From Paenibacillus assamensis DSM 18201 (lineage in GTDB: Bacteria; Bacillota; Bacilli; Paenibacillales; Paenibacillaceae): a stretch of DNA of 64,000 bases. Each line of letters starts with the position of its first letter. The first letter of the stretch is position 1. The notes beneath the pieces are model-generated. The model made no database searches, was not told the origin of the DNA, and saw nothing but the letters and a program-made list of their open reading frames with translations. The stretch is taken from positions 311,262-375,261 of the forward strand of contig NZ_KE383839.1 in the NCBI RefSeq assembly GCF_000422445.1, given 5' to 3'. Positions 35,122-43,580 of the stretch are shown one piece after another. The position numbers and the translations under genes were made by a program.

Positions 35122-36678
35122 ATGAGCATATTAAACGTAGAGAAATTGAGCCACGGTTTTGGCGATCGTGCGATCTTTAAGGATGTTTCCTTCCGCCTAC
35201 TTAAAGGCGAGCACATTGGACTAATCGGCGCGAATGGCGAAGGTAAATCCACTTTTATGAATATTATTACAGGCAAGCTTCAACCCGATGATGGTAAGGT
35301 GGAATGGTCCAAACGCATGCGTGTTGGATATCTTGATCAGCATGCTGTGCTGACAAAGGGATCGTCCATTCGCGATATTTTAAGAAGTGCATTCCAATAT
35401 CTATTTGATTTGGAACAAGAAATGAATGATATGTACGGCAAGATGGGCGATGTAACTCCAGAAGAGTTGGAGAAGCTGCTTGAAGATGTTGGTACGATTC
35501 AAGACACGTTGACGAATCAAGACTTCTATCTGATCGATGCGAAAGTTGAAGAGACGGCACGTGGACTTGGACTTAACGATATCGGGTTAGATAAAGATGT
35601 TCATGATCTTAGTGGTGGACAACGTACAAAGGTATTGTTGGCGAAGCTGCTGCTTGAGAAGCCAGATATTTTGCTGCTGGACGAGCCGACGAACTATTTG
35701 GATGAACAGCATATTGAATGGTTGAAACGCTACCTGCAAGCATACGAGAATGCATTTATTTTGATCTCACATGATATTCCGTTCCTAAACAGCGTTATTA
35801 ACTTGATTTATCATATGGAAAATCAAGAATTGAATCGCTATGTCGGCGACTATGATAAATTCCAGCAAGTATACGAAATGAAAAAGCAGCAGCTTGAATC
35901 TGCTTATAAGCGCCAGCAGCAAGAAATCGCGGAGCTGAAAGACTTCGTGGCTCGTAACAAGGCAAGTGTAGCGACTCGTAACATGGCGATGTCCAGACAG
36001 AAGAAGTTGGATAAGATGGATGTTATCGAGCTTGCTCAAGAGAAACCGAAGCCTCAATTCAATTTCAAAGACGCTAGAGCTTCAAGCAAGCTGATTTTTG
36101 AAACGAAGGATCTTGTTATCGGCTATGATGAGCCGTTGTCCCGTCCGCTTAACCTGCGTATGGAACGCGGTCAAAAGATTGCATTTGTTGGTGCGAACGG
36201 TATCGGTAAAACGACGTTGCTGCGCAGCATTTTGGGCGAAATCAAAGCGATTTCCGGCTCTGTTGAGCTTGGAGAAAACTTGGCAATCGGCTATTTCCAA
36301 CAGGAAATGAAAGAAGCAAACACGAATACTTGTATCGAAGAGATCTGGAGTGAGTTCCCTTCCTTCACACAGTTCGAAGTGCGTGCAGCACTAGCGAAGT
36401 GCGGACTTACGACGAAGCATATTGAGAGTAAGATCCAAGTACTTAGTGGTGGCGAGAAGGCAAAGGTACGTCTATGTAAGCTAATCAATAACGAGACAAA
36501 CTTACTCGTACTCGATGAGCCGACGAACCACTTGGATGTAGATGCAAAGGATGAGCTGAAGCGTGCGCTGAAAGCATACAAAGGCAGCATTCTACTTATT
36601 TCCCACGAACCAGAATTCTACCGTGATATTGTTACAGAAACATGGAACTGTGAATCCTGGACGACAAAAGTATTTTAA
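35122..36678 (+). CDS. yfmM: ABC-F family ATPase, YfmM-like
   Basis: A 518-residue soluble protein with two ABC ATPase domains in tandem and no membrane segments, the ABC-F class that acts on ribosomes. Walker A motifs are GANGEGKST and GANGIGKTT; signatures are LSGGQRTK and LSGGEKAK; Walker B LLLDEPTNYLD and LVLDEPTNHLD. The inter-domain linker (about 225-300, KKQQLESAYKRQQQEIAELK) is the ribosome-reaching arm. Length and the C-terminal ETWNCESWTTKVF match Bacillus YfmM from memory. ABC-F proteins relieve ribosome stalling, and some protect against antibiotics. ATG 35122 is preferred over GTG 35113. Confidence 0.92.
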   Translation: MSILNVEKLSHGFGDRAIFKDVSFRLLKGEHIGLIGANGEGKSTFMNIITGKLQPDDGKVEWSKRMRVGYLDQHAVLTKGSSIRDILRSAFQYLFDLEQEMNDMYGKMGDVTPEELEKLLEDVGTIQDTLTNQDFYLIDAKVEETARGLGLNDIGLDKDVHDLSGGQRTKVLLAKLLLEKPDILLLDEPTNYLDEQHIEWLKRYLQAYENAFILISHDIPFLNSVINLIYHMENQELNRYVGDYDKFQQVYEMKKQQLESAYKRQQQEIAELKDFVARNKASVATRNMAMSRQKKLDKMDVIELAQEKPKPQFNFKDARASSKLIFETKDLVIGYDEPLSRPLNLRMERGQKIAFVGANGIGKTTLLRSILGEIKAISGSVELGENLAIGYFQQEMKEANTNTCIEEIWSEFPSFTQFEVRAALAKCGLTTKHIESKIQVLSGGEKAKVRLCKLINNETNLLVLDEPTNHLDVDAKDELKRALKAYKGSILLISHEPEFYRDIVTETWNCESWTTKVF

Positions 36679-36690
36679 TATGTGCTAATA

Positions 36691-36728
36691 AAGCCGGTTC
36701 TGTCGCAGTCATTGTGATGGAGCCGGTT
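36691..36728 (+). terminator. Possible terminator after ABC-F gene
   Basis: AGCCGGTTC can pair with GAGCCGGTT across a 19-base loop with two G-T pairs. There is no T tract, so confidence is limited. Confidence 0.4.
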
Positions 36729-36758
36729 TGCACTATTTACATAACAGTGATCGAGTAG

Positions 36759-37188
36759 AGACCTACCAAATACCAAGCGTTTGAAAATTTCACATTTAAT
36801 GAGCTTTCGTTAGAACAATTATGTTTAAAAGCAAAGCGACCTCTCAGAAACCACAAACACTACTATTTTGCTATGATGGAAAAAAAGATAGACTCCAAAA
36901 AAGAAGCTTTTGATATATACGCAAACCATTGTGAATATATTGGAAATGCAGCCTTCTGCATCGTGATAGAAACCAGTAAGAAGTTTTGCTAGCTCATATT
37001 ATTGGGTATCAAATGAACAGAGTACTATTAGAAGCTAACATAATACATCGTATAAAGATGAAACGTCATGTGAAGAGTTTTTCATTTGGTATTATCATTT
37101 TCTTTACTCCTATGTAACGGACGAGCTGCTGAAAAAGGGAGTTATACAGCAACTAAAAGGTGGAGTATGTAGCTTTGTAGTATTGTGA
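36759..37188 (+). pseudogene. Decayed gene, family unknown
   Basis: Two frames carry convincing protein-like sequence. 36759-36992 encodes YQAFENFTFNELSLEQLCLK, then HYYFAMMEKKIDSKKEAFDI and IGNAAFCIVIETSKKFC, ending in TAG. 37054-37188 in another frame encodes KDETSCEEFFIWYYHFLYSY and VTDELLKKGVIQQLKGGVCS to TGA. A short third-frame piece (ASSYYWVSNEQST) bridges them. This looks like one protein of about 140 residues broken by at least one frameshift. No start codon with a ribosome binding site remains. Confidence 0.45.
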
Positions 37189-37268
37189 TATGGAACAAAC
37201 CGGATTAATTACTGTGTATTGTATATGTATGAGTAGTAACAATGAGCAACATTCAAATGAGGTGACCC

Positions 37269-37946
37269 ATGAATAGTGAGCAATGGAGAAGGGCCGAGCA
37301 TGCCCTGTCTCGAATGGAAGTAATAAAGCAAGGTGCCAACGATCCGGTAACGATTGAAGGGGAATCGGATGAGCTGCACTGTATAGGGATCGGTACGGAT
37401 GCTGCTGTATTTGTCCATAAACAAATGCCGCAATATGCATATAAGCTCTACGCAACTGAGGCTCTTCCTAAGAAGGAAGCGGAGATAAGCGTGTATGAAG
37501 CGTTAAAGGGTAGTCCATATTTTCCTGTCTATTTCGGTGCTGGCGATCGTTATGTTGTGATTAGCCACGAACGAGGGATAACCTTGTATGACTGCTTGCT
37601 CTTGGGTGTCCCAGTTCCTAGACAAGTTGTAGATGACGTAGAAGCTGCACGAGCATTTGTCCGGGAACGAGGCTTGAACCCACGAGATATCCATTTAAAA
37701 AATGTATTGCTGCAGGACGGCCGAGGAAAGGTACTGGATGTATCTGAATATATTCAGCCTGGGAACGATAAGAGATGGGAGCATCTCGTCTGGGCTTACG
37801 ATAACGTCTATCCTTTGCTAGAAGGAGAGAAAGTATCGAGCTGGCTGCTCGAAGCGGTGAAAAATGGGTATTATCGTTTTGATCCAGCAAGCGGTAATTT
37901 ACAAGATTTCGCGGAGCGCATTAGGCGTTTATTTTTTGGTAAATAA
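37269..37946 (+). CDS. Protein kinase-like (RIO/YrzF-type) protein
   Basis: A 225-residue cytoplasmic protein with a reduced kinase fold. The glycine-rich-like segment is GIGTDAAVFVH, the ATP-anchoring Lys lies in QYAYKLYA, the catalytic loop is NPRDIHLKNVLL (D in R-D-I-H-L-K-N), and the metal-binding Asp is in KVLDVSEY. These match the small serine/threonine kinase-like family of Bacillales (YrzF, YbdM-like), whose substrates are poorly known. GAGGTGA precedes the ATG. A bidirectional terminator follows. Confidence 0.85.
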   Translation: MNSEQWRRAEHALSRMEVIKQGANDPVTIEGESDELHCIGIGTDAAVFVHKQMPQYAYKLYATEALPKKEAEISVYEALKGSPYFPVYFGAGDRYVVISHERGITLYDCLLLGVPVPRQVVDDVEAARAFVRERGLNPRDIHLKNVLLQDGRGKVLDVSEYIQPGNDKRWEHLVWAYDNVYPLLEGEKVSSWLLEAVKNGYYRFDPASGNLQDFAERIRRLFFGK

Positions 37947-37964
37947 AATACTACGTATCAAATA

Positions 37965-38012
37965 AAAAGTGGTCGGTCTCCTGTACATTAAGGAAACCAG
38001 CCACTTTTCGCT
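37965..38012. terminator. Bidirectional terminator between convergent genes
   Basis: AAAAGTGG (37965-37972) pairs with CCACTTTT (38001-38008), with further inner pairing; it serves both the kinase-like gene and the WYL regulator gene. Confidence 0.8.
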
Positions 38013-38029
38013 TTATTGTTATTCCGATT

Positions 38030-38971
38030 TCAATTAGCACGACCATATATCTTCAAAATTTCTTCCGCATGTTTACACATACTATCTATCAATTCCTGTG
38101 GTTCTATGACTCGTGCATGAGCCCCAAGTCTTAAAAACAGGGGCATCGAAAAAGCAATTTCACCTTTATCTATAGGCGAATCAATCGTTCCCGTTCCATC
38201 TTCATGAATGATGACAGCACCTTCTAAACTGGGGACGCTTTTGCACTGACGCACGCCTTCTTGTGTCAATTGGACATAGAGCCTAACAGGATGCTTTATT
38301 TCATAGGAGCCAAACCATTGTTCTACATTCATATATTCATCGTTGTTCTCTTCGGTCGAAATAATGGACAAAATTCGATCTACACGATAAAGAAGTACTT
38401 TTTGCTTCGTATAATCAAATGCGGGCAAATACCATAGTCCATCGTGCGCGTACACGCCGATAGGTCGAATGTGCTTGGTCGTTGTTCCACCTTTTGATTC
38501 ATAGTGCATATGTATATTTTTATTTTCAATGGCTGCCTCCAACGTATCTTTAAGCAGCGGGGTATCAATTGTTCTCGTAGGATTCCAAAAGGCGATGTAG
38601 GAGCGTACTTTATCTACTTTCCCTTTAGCTTCAACCTGTAAGGAACGGTATAGCTTCTGTGCAACGGAGCCGATTTCAGCATCAAATGGCAAGTCCCGAT
38701 AATAACGTAACGATTGAAAAGCAAAAAAGATGGAAACGGCTTCTTCCTCGGTAAATAGAATAGGCGGCAGCATTTTGCTCGATAATACAGTGTAGCCTCC
38801 GTTCCTCCCTTGTTCCGCGTAAATAGGTAAACCCATATCACTTAAATCCAATATATATCGATGTACGGTACGAACTGAGATATGGAATTCATCTGCAATT
38901 TCTTGCGCAGTAAATTTCTTTTTCGCACTGGCAAACAAGAGAATATCTAGTAGTCGTTTTGCTTTAGACAA
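38030..38971 (-). CDS. YafY-type transcriptional regulator (HTH_11 plus WYL domain)
   Basis: About 313 residues: N-terminal DeoR-like helix-turn-helix (LSKAKRLLDILLFASAKKKF, EIADEFHISVRTVHRYILDL), then a WYL ligand-binding domain (HIRPIGVYAHDGLWYLPAFD) and a WCX C-terminal extension. WYL regulators bind nucleic acid or small ligands. I favour the TTG ending at 38971 because AAAGGTGA lies five bases before it; the GTG at 38980 overlaps that site. A perfect interrupted palindrome lies just upstream (38994-39012). Divergent from the DHFR-like gene it may control. Confidence 0.9.
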   Translation of the reverse strand: MSKAKRLLDILLFASAKKKFTAQEIADEFHISVRTVHRYILDLSDMGLPIYAEQGRNGGYTVLSSKMLPPILFTEEEAVSIFFAFQSLRYYRDLPFDAEIGSVAQKLYRSLQVEAKGKVDKVRSYIAFWNPTRTIDTPLLKDTLEAAIENKNIHMHYESKGGTTTKHIRPIGVYAHDGLWYLPAFDYTKQKVLLYRVDRILSIISTEENNDEYMNVEQWFGSYEIKHPVRLYVQLTQEGVRQCKSVPSLEGAVIIHEDGTGTIDSPIDKGEIAFSMPLFLRLGAHARVIEPQELIDSMCKHAEEILKIYGRAN

Positions 38972-38993
38972 TGTCGTCACCTTTTCTTTTTAT

Positions 38994-39012
38994 CATGACA
39001 TTAGTTGTCATG
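38994..39012. promoter_or_regulatory. Palindrome in divergent promoter region, putative operator
   Basis: CATGACA (38994-39000), TTAGT, TGTCATG (39006-39012): perfect 7-bp arms between the WYL regulator and the divergent DHFR-like gene. It is probably the regulator's binding site. Confidence 0.6.
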
Positions 39013-39111
39013 TTTTATAGGTAGTATAGAGGATACCTAATGAGTTTATCAATTAGGAAGATGTAAAGATGCCATGTAAAATGATACGCATGGTGAAAAG
39101 GAGACTGATTT

Positions 39112-39633
39112 ATGTCACGAGAAGTTATTTTGTTTATTGCAGTTAGTTTAGATGGGTTTATTGCAAAAGAAGACGATGATTTGCAATGGTTAATGGAAAC
39201 AGAAGGCGAGGGTGACAACGGATACAGCGAGATGTATCAATCGATTGATACAACGATTATGGGAAAACGCACGTATGACTGGGTGAGGGAGCATCTCGAA
39301 ATTTTTCCGTATACCGATAAAAAGAACTATGTATTTTCGACAACGCAGACAGGTTCAAATGAATATGTCGAGTTTGTAAATGAAGATGTAGTTGAGTTTA
39401 CGAAGAAACTAAAGGCACAACAAGGCTCGAAAATATGGATGGTAGGCGGAGGCGTCATCCTCGATGCATTTATAAAAGAAAACGTAATTGATGAGTATAT
39501 TATAACAGTTACTCCACATATTCTTGGCTCAGGCATTCCATTATTCAAAGAACGGAATCCACAAATCAATTTACAGCTCATAAATACACGACGTTTCGGT
39601 CAGTTTGTAGAATTGCATTATAAGGTGAAATAG
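39112..39633 (+). CDS. Dihydrofolate reductase-like (RibD C-terminal family) protein
   Basis: A 173-residue protein of the YyaP/RibD_C family, NADPH-binding reductase fold. The start FIAVSLDGFIAKEDDDLQWL is characteristic, as are TIMGKRTYDWV, the nucleotide-binding KIWMVGGGVILDAF and TVTPHILGSGIPLF. These proteins are not proven DHFRs, and the substrate is unknown. AAGGAG precedes the ATG. It pairs divergently with a YafY-type regulator, a frequent arrangement in Bacillales. Confidence 0.9.
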   Translation: MSREVILFIAVSLDGFIAKEDDDLQWLMETEGEGDNGYSEMYQSIDTTIMGKRTYDWVREHLEIFPYTDKKNYVFSTTQTGSNEYVEFVNEDVVEFTKKLKAQQGSKIWMVGGGVILDAFIKENVIDEYIITVTPHILGSGIPLFKERNPQINLQLINTRRFGQFVELHYKVK

Positions 39634-39660
39634 GGCGCTCTCGATGAGCGTCCTTTTAAT
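39633..39660 (+). terminator. Rho-independent terminator
   Basis: GGGCGCTC (39633-39640) pairs with GAGCGTCC (39646-39653), followed by TTTTAATTTTT. Confidence 0.8.
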
Positions 39661-39745
39661 TTTTCCTTTTTAGGGAAAAGTAACAACAAGTTCGAGGACG
39701 AGCCGTTATGGAGCATGGAGCATCAACAAGGGGGTGACAGATGAT

Positions 39746-41158
39746 ATGGTATTTTCAAGTATCCCATTCTTATTTTTATTTTTACCAGGTGTACTTGCCA
39801 TTTACTATGGATTGTTGAGAAAGCGTCAAGCACGCAACTTATTTTTGCTCCTTGCGAGCCTAGTGTTTTATGCATGGGGAGAACCCGTTTATGTCCTGCT
39901 GATGATTGGGAGCTTCATGGGTAACTATCTATTTGGCTTATGGGTGCACAAGTACCGAGAGAAGTCGAACATGAGCCATCTCATCATTACCGTTATGTTA
40001 CTATTTAACCTCGGAATCCTCGCAGTTTTTAAGTACTTAGCATTTGTAGTTGGCATTATGAACAGCCTCTTACATGTTCAATTGGATGTACCATATTTAA
40101 CGCTGCCTATAGGCATTTCATTTTATACCTTTCAAGGCATATCCTATGTCATCGATATTTATCGACGGGATGCAGAGCCGTTAACCAATCCATTAGATGT
40201 TGGCTTGTATATTGCTTTATTTATGCAACTTGTTGCCGGACCTATTGTCCGTTTCAAGACCATTGCTAAGCAAATTTATGAAAGGCAGGAATGTGAGCGT
40301 AAATTTGTATATGGTATCGCTCGTTTTATAGAAGGGTTGGCTGTTAAGGTGCTGCTTGCCAATCATTTTGCACTTCTGGCGGATGCTGCTTTCAGTCATG
40401 AAGGTTACGAGCTGTCTGTTATGCTGGCGTGGATGGGCGCGGCAGCATATGGTCTGCAAATCTTCTTCGATTTCTCAGGTTATTCGGCAATGGCGATTGG
40501 TCTTGCTAACATGTTCGGGTTCCACTTTGAAGAAAACTTTAATGCCCCGTATATTTCGCGCACGGTGTCCGAATTTTGGCGTAGATGGCATATCTCATTA
40601 GGCACATGGTTCCGAGACAATGTATATATTCCGCTAGGAGGAAGTCGGGTGTCCAAGTGGAAAGTCGTGCGCAACTTGTTCGTTGTATGGTTGTTAACAG
40701 GACTATGGCATGGTGCCAATTGGACATTTATTGCATGGGGACTTCACTTTTTCCTGTTTATTATGCTGGAGAAGATGCTGGGCTTAGAAAGCTTCTTTAC
40801 TAAATACAAGGTTTGGGGGCATATGTACGTCATACTCGTTGTGCTATTTGGGTGGGTGTTGTTCAGGGCCAACAATATTGCGCATGCACTTGAATATATG
40901 CGTTCTATGTTTGGATTGAACGGTAATGTTGTCATTGGAGAGGAGGCTATGTTTTATGCTCGCGAATATGTTCTTCTGTTCATTATCGGGATCTTGAGCT
41001 GCTTGCCATTGAAAAAGTGGGTGCTCAATCGCCACGTTAACCTTGCAAATACAGCTGCAATTTATACGTATCAACTCGTCATGGCTGCGCTCTTTATTTT
41101 CTCCATTGCGTATTTGGTGAAAGGCAGCTACAATCCGTTTATTTATTTTAACTTCTAA
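39746..41158 (+). CDS. MBOAT family O-acyltransferase (AlgI/DltB-like)
   Basis: A 470-residue multi-pass membrane acyltransferase. The conserved MBOAT core is complete: TLPIGISFYTFQGISYVIDI, SEFWRRWHISLGTWFRDNVY, IPLGG and the catalytic histidine in LLTGLWHGANWTFIAWG. AlgI-type proteins pass acetyl groups across the membrane for O-acetylation of extracellular polysaccharide. ATG 39746 with GGGGTGA at 39731-39737. The next gene, a DHHW-motif protein, is the expected extracellular partner. Confidence 0.92.
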   Translation: MVFSSIPFLFLFLPGVLAIYYGLLRKRQARNLFLLLASLVFYAWGEPVYVLLMIGSFMGNYLFGLWVHKYREKSNMSHLIITVMLLFNLGILAVFKYLAFVVGIMNSLLHVQLDVPYLTLPIGISFYTFQGISYVIDIYRRDAEPLTNPLDVGLYIALFMQLVAGPIVRFKTIAKQIYERQECERKFVYGIARFIEGLAVKVLLANHFALLADAAFSHEGYELSVMLAWMGAAAYGLQIFFDFSGYSAMAIGLANMFGFHFEENFNAPYISRTVSEFWRRWHISLGTWFRDNVYIPLGGSRVSKWKVVRNLFVVWLLTGLWHGANWTFIAWGLHFFLFIMLEKMLGLESFFTKYKVWGHMYVILVVLFGWVLFRANNIAHALEYMRSMFGLNGNVVIGEEAMFYAREYVLLFIIGILSCLPLKKWVLNRHVNLANTAAIYTYQLVMAALFIFSIAYLVKGSYNPFIYFNF

Positions 41159-41186
41159 GTTATATAACAGAAGAGGAGGCGTACCT

Positions 41187-42479
41187 GTGGACGTGAGAAA
41201 AGAACAGCAAGCTAAGGAACACGACAATAGAAGTAGTATCAAAAATAAAGTGATTATTGCAGTGTTCTGTCTGTTTCTTTTTTTAAGTGGTATGCTGACC
41301 TTGCTGTTGAATTCAACGAAAATAAGTACAAACATAAAAAAGAGCCTGATGAATAACAACACGCAAAATGTAGGAATGGAGCGGGGGGTTCGCGGACTTA
41401 CGAAGGGGCTGGAAGAAGCGATTTCAAGCGGATTTATTGCGAAAGAAAAGTATATTGACCTAGTTGGATTAGCGGATCGTATGTTAGGAAGGCAGTATAT
41501 TAACGATGTTGATCCCAAAAAGGACGTTGTAAAGGACAATCATGGGTTATTGCACTTTTTAACACGTAGGATGAAGATAAGAGAAGTTACTGATCAGCTT
41601 ATTCATCTTAATGAAATGTTGAAGGACAAGCGCATTCCACTCTTATATGTGCAAACGCCCATCAAAATTATGCCCGGATTTACGGAGCTGCCTCCTTCCA
41701 TTGAGGATTACTCAAATTCCAATTCAAATACGTTACTTGCTGGGCTATCGATAGGAGGCGTACCTTATTTTGATTTACGAAGTGAAGCGAGCAAGATCGA
41801 AATGAATCCATCATCTATGTTTTATGATACGGATCATCATTGGACGAATCAAACGGCATTCTGGGCCGTAAGGGAAGTTGTTAAAAAGCTTGATGCGGAT
41901 TACAACTTACGCTTAGATCCTGACCAATTTTATACAGACTCGGCCAATTATGATTATACGAACTATAACCGTGTATTTTTAGGATCACAAGGAAGACGCG
42001 TGGGCAGATATTATGCAGGAGTCGATGATTACACATTGATCGTGCCCAAATTTAAGACTGGATACAAGGTTGGCATCAATAAAAACGGACGATCTTTATC
42101 GATAAAAGAAGGAACTTTCGAAAATACGATATTGCATAAAGAATTACTGAATATGTCTAGTTCCGTTTATAAGAACCGTTATGCAGCATATTTTGGCGCA
42201 GATTACCGTGAAGTACAAATAACGAATAAAGAAGCTCAGAATTTTTATAAAATTGTCGTTGTAAAAGATTCTTTTGGTCTTCCATTCACAGCCTTTTTGT
42301 CAACGATGGCAAGCGAGATACGGATGATTGATTTACGATACTTTTCTCATGAGCATGTCATTGACTATATCGAGGAGTTTAAGCCTGATGCGGTTCTGTT
42401 TGTTTATAAAGGATTAGGAATCCGTTATAATTTGATCACCGAAATATTGAGGCTATCACACAATCAGGTTCAGAAATAG
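41187..42479 (+). CDS. DHHW family protein (AlgJ/AlgX-like, polysaccharide O-acetylation partner)
   Basis: A 430-residue protein with one N-terminal membrane anchor (KVIIAVFCLFLFLSGMLTLL) and a large extracellular SGNH-like domain. The family signature DTDHHWTNQTAFW holds the catalytic Asp and His, and the serine motif is likely KDSFGLPF. Paired with the MBOAT protein it should transfer acetyl groups onto a cell-surface polysaccharide. GTG start with AGAGGAGGCG upstream, 28 bases after the MBOAT gene. No polysaccharide polymerase genes are in the window, so the acceptor polymer is unknown. Confidence 0.9.
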   Translation: MDVRKEQQAKEHDNRSSIKNKVIIAVFCLFLFLSGMLTLLLNSTKISTNIKKSLMNNNTQNVGMERGVRGLTKGLEEAISSGFIAKEKYIDLVGLADRMLGRQYINDVDPKKDVVKDNHGLLHFLTRRMKIREVTDQLIHLNEMLKDKRIPLLYVQTPIKIMPGFTELPPSIEDYSNSNSNTLLAGLSIGGVPYFDLRSEASKIEMNPSSMFYDTDHHWTNQTAFWAVREVVKKLDADYNLRLDPDQFYTDSANYDYTNYNRVFLGSQGRRVGRYYAGVDDYTLIVPKFKTGYKVGINKNGRSLSIKEGTFENTILHKELLNMSSSVYKNRYAAYFGADYREVQITNKEAQNFYKIVVVKDSFGLPFTAFLSTMASEIRMIDLRYFSHEHVIDYIEEFKPDAVLFVYKGLGIRYNLITEILRLSHNQVQK

Positions 42480-42501
42480 AATGCGATTCGAGGTGACGGG
42501 G

Positions 42502-43356
42502 ATGAGAAGCAAACAGGAAATGATGGAATTAGGAATGAATTTTGCCCAAAGTTGTGAACAAATTAGAATATTCACGCTGGAAGGCTCATTAACGAATGTG
42601 AACATCCCGAATGACGAATTTCAAGATTATGATTTCAGTTATTTTGTTACAGATATGGAGCACTTTAAGCGAAATGATGATTGGCTGAACTACTTTGGCA
42701 AAAGGATTATGATGCAGAAGCCGGAGGCGATGGAATTATTTCCACCTGAATTAGGGAACTGGTTCTCTTATATCATGATCTTTGAAGATGGTACGAAAAT
42801 GGATCTGACACTTATTCCGCTTCATGAGTATGCAGATTACTTTGCAAATAGCGATGGCCTCGTCGAAGTATTACTGGACAAAGATAATCTGATTCTTGAA
42901 CCTATTATACCTACGGATCAGATGTATCATATTGACAAGCCGAGTTGCCAATCATTCGATGACTGCTGCAATGAATTTTGGATGTCATCTACGTATGTGG
43001 CGAAAGGGCTAGCCAGAAATGAATTGTTATTTGCAGCGGATATGATGAACCAAGTATTTCGTCCCAATTTACTTACGATGCTGCGATGGAAGGTGGGCAT
43101 AGAAACGGAATTTTCGTTAAGCATAGGCAAGTCCGATAAATTTCTAGAAAAATACGTGTCGAGCGAAACATGGATAACCTTACTTGCTACTTATGAAATG
43201 GGCTCCAGGGAGAACATATGGGAAGCGCTATATACGAGTTATGCTTTATTCAGAAAGTCAGCTCAATTTGTAGCTGATCAACTAGGATATAGCTATCCAG
43301 ATTATGATGAGAACGTAAGCCCTTATATCGATTCTATACGTCGAACATATGCTTGA
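42502..43356 (+). CDS. aadK: Aminoglycoside 6-adenylyltransferase
   Basis: A 284-residue nucleotidyltransferase matching ANT(6)/AadK in length and motifs: TLEGSLTNVNIPNDEFQDYD and FSYFVTD with the metal-binding acidic pair, WFSYIMIFEDGTKMDLTLIP, and the C-terminal helical domain. It adenylates streptomycin at the 6 position. ATG 42502 has AGGTGA five bases before it, which gives exactly the AadK length; the ATG at 42481 has no site. It follows the O-acetylation pair by 22 bases without a terminator, so it may be transcribed with it, an unrelated operon companion. The GSRxN motif reads GSLTN here. Confidence 0.9.
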   Translation: MRSKQEMMELGMNFAQSCEQIRIFTLEGSLTNVNIPNDEFQDYDFSYFVTDMEHFKRNDDWLNYFGKRIMMQKPEAMELFPPELGNWFSYIMIFEDGTKMDLTLIPLHEYADYFANSDGLVEVLLDKDNLILEPIIPTDQMYHIDKPSCQSFDDCCNEFWMSSTYVAKGLARNELLFAADMMNQVFRPNLLTMLRWKVGIETEFSLSIGKSDKFLEKYVSSETWITLLATYEMGSRENIWEALYTSYALFRKSAQFVADQLGYSYPDYDENVSPYIDSIRRTYA

Positions 43357-43392
43357 TGTAACTGATAACAATCATTCGATCATGTATCCGTA

Positions 43393-43423
43393 AAAGCGCC
43401 TCTGAGAGTTAGGGGTGCTTTTT
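43393..43423 (+). terminator. Rho-independent terminator
   Basis: AAAGCGCCTC (43393-43402) pairs with GGGGTGCTTT (43412-43421) with two G-T pairs, then T tract. Confidence 0.75.
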
Positions 43424-43484
43424 CATTTAGGCGTACGGCAGTGGATATTTCTGAGTTTGATTGCCAAAGTTAAAGGGTAAGGTG

Positions 43485-43530
43485 TTGACATGAGCAAAAA
43501 TGCACATTATATTAAATGCATGCACATGCA
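43485..43530 (+). promoter_or_regulatory. namA promoter with palindromic operator
   Basis: A consensus -35 TTGACA (43485-43490), 17 bases, -10 TATATT (43508-43513). Just downstream lies the inverted repeat TGCATG-CA-CATGCA (43517-43530) at the expected transcription start. It is a probable site for the MarR-type regulator encoded after namA. Confidence 0.7.
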
Positions 43531-43580
43531 TGTAAATAATTATTTCCTATACATTGATACCACATATAAGGAGAGTTATT

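Noticed and set aside
36691..36728. GCCGGTT direct repeat as a regulatory repeat
   Set aside because: The two copies also pair as a hairpin with G-T pairs just after a stop codon, so a terminator is the simpler reading.
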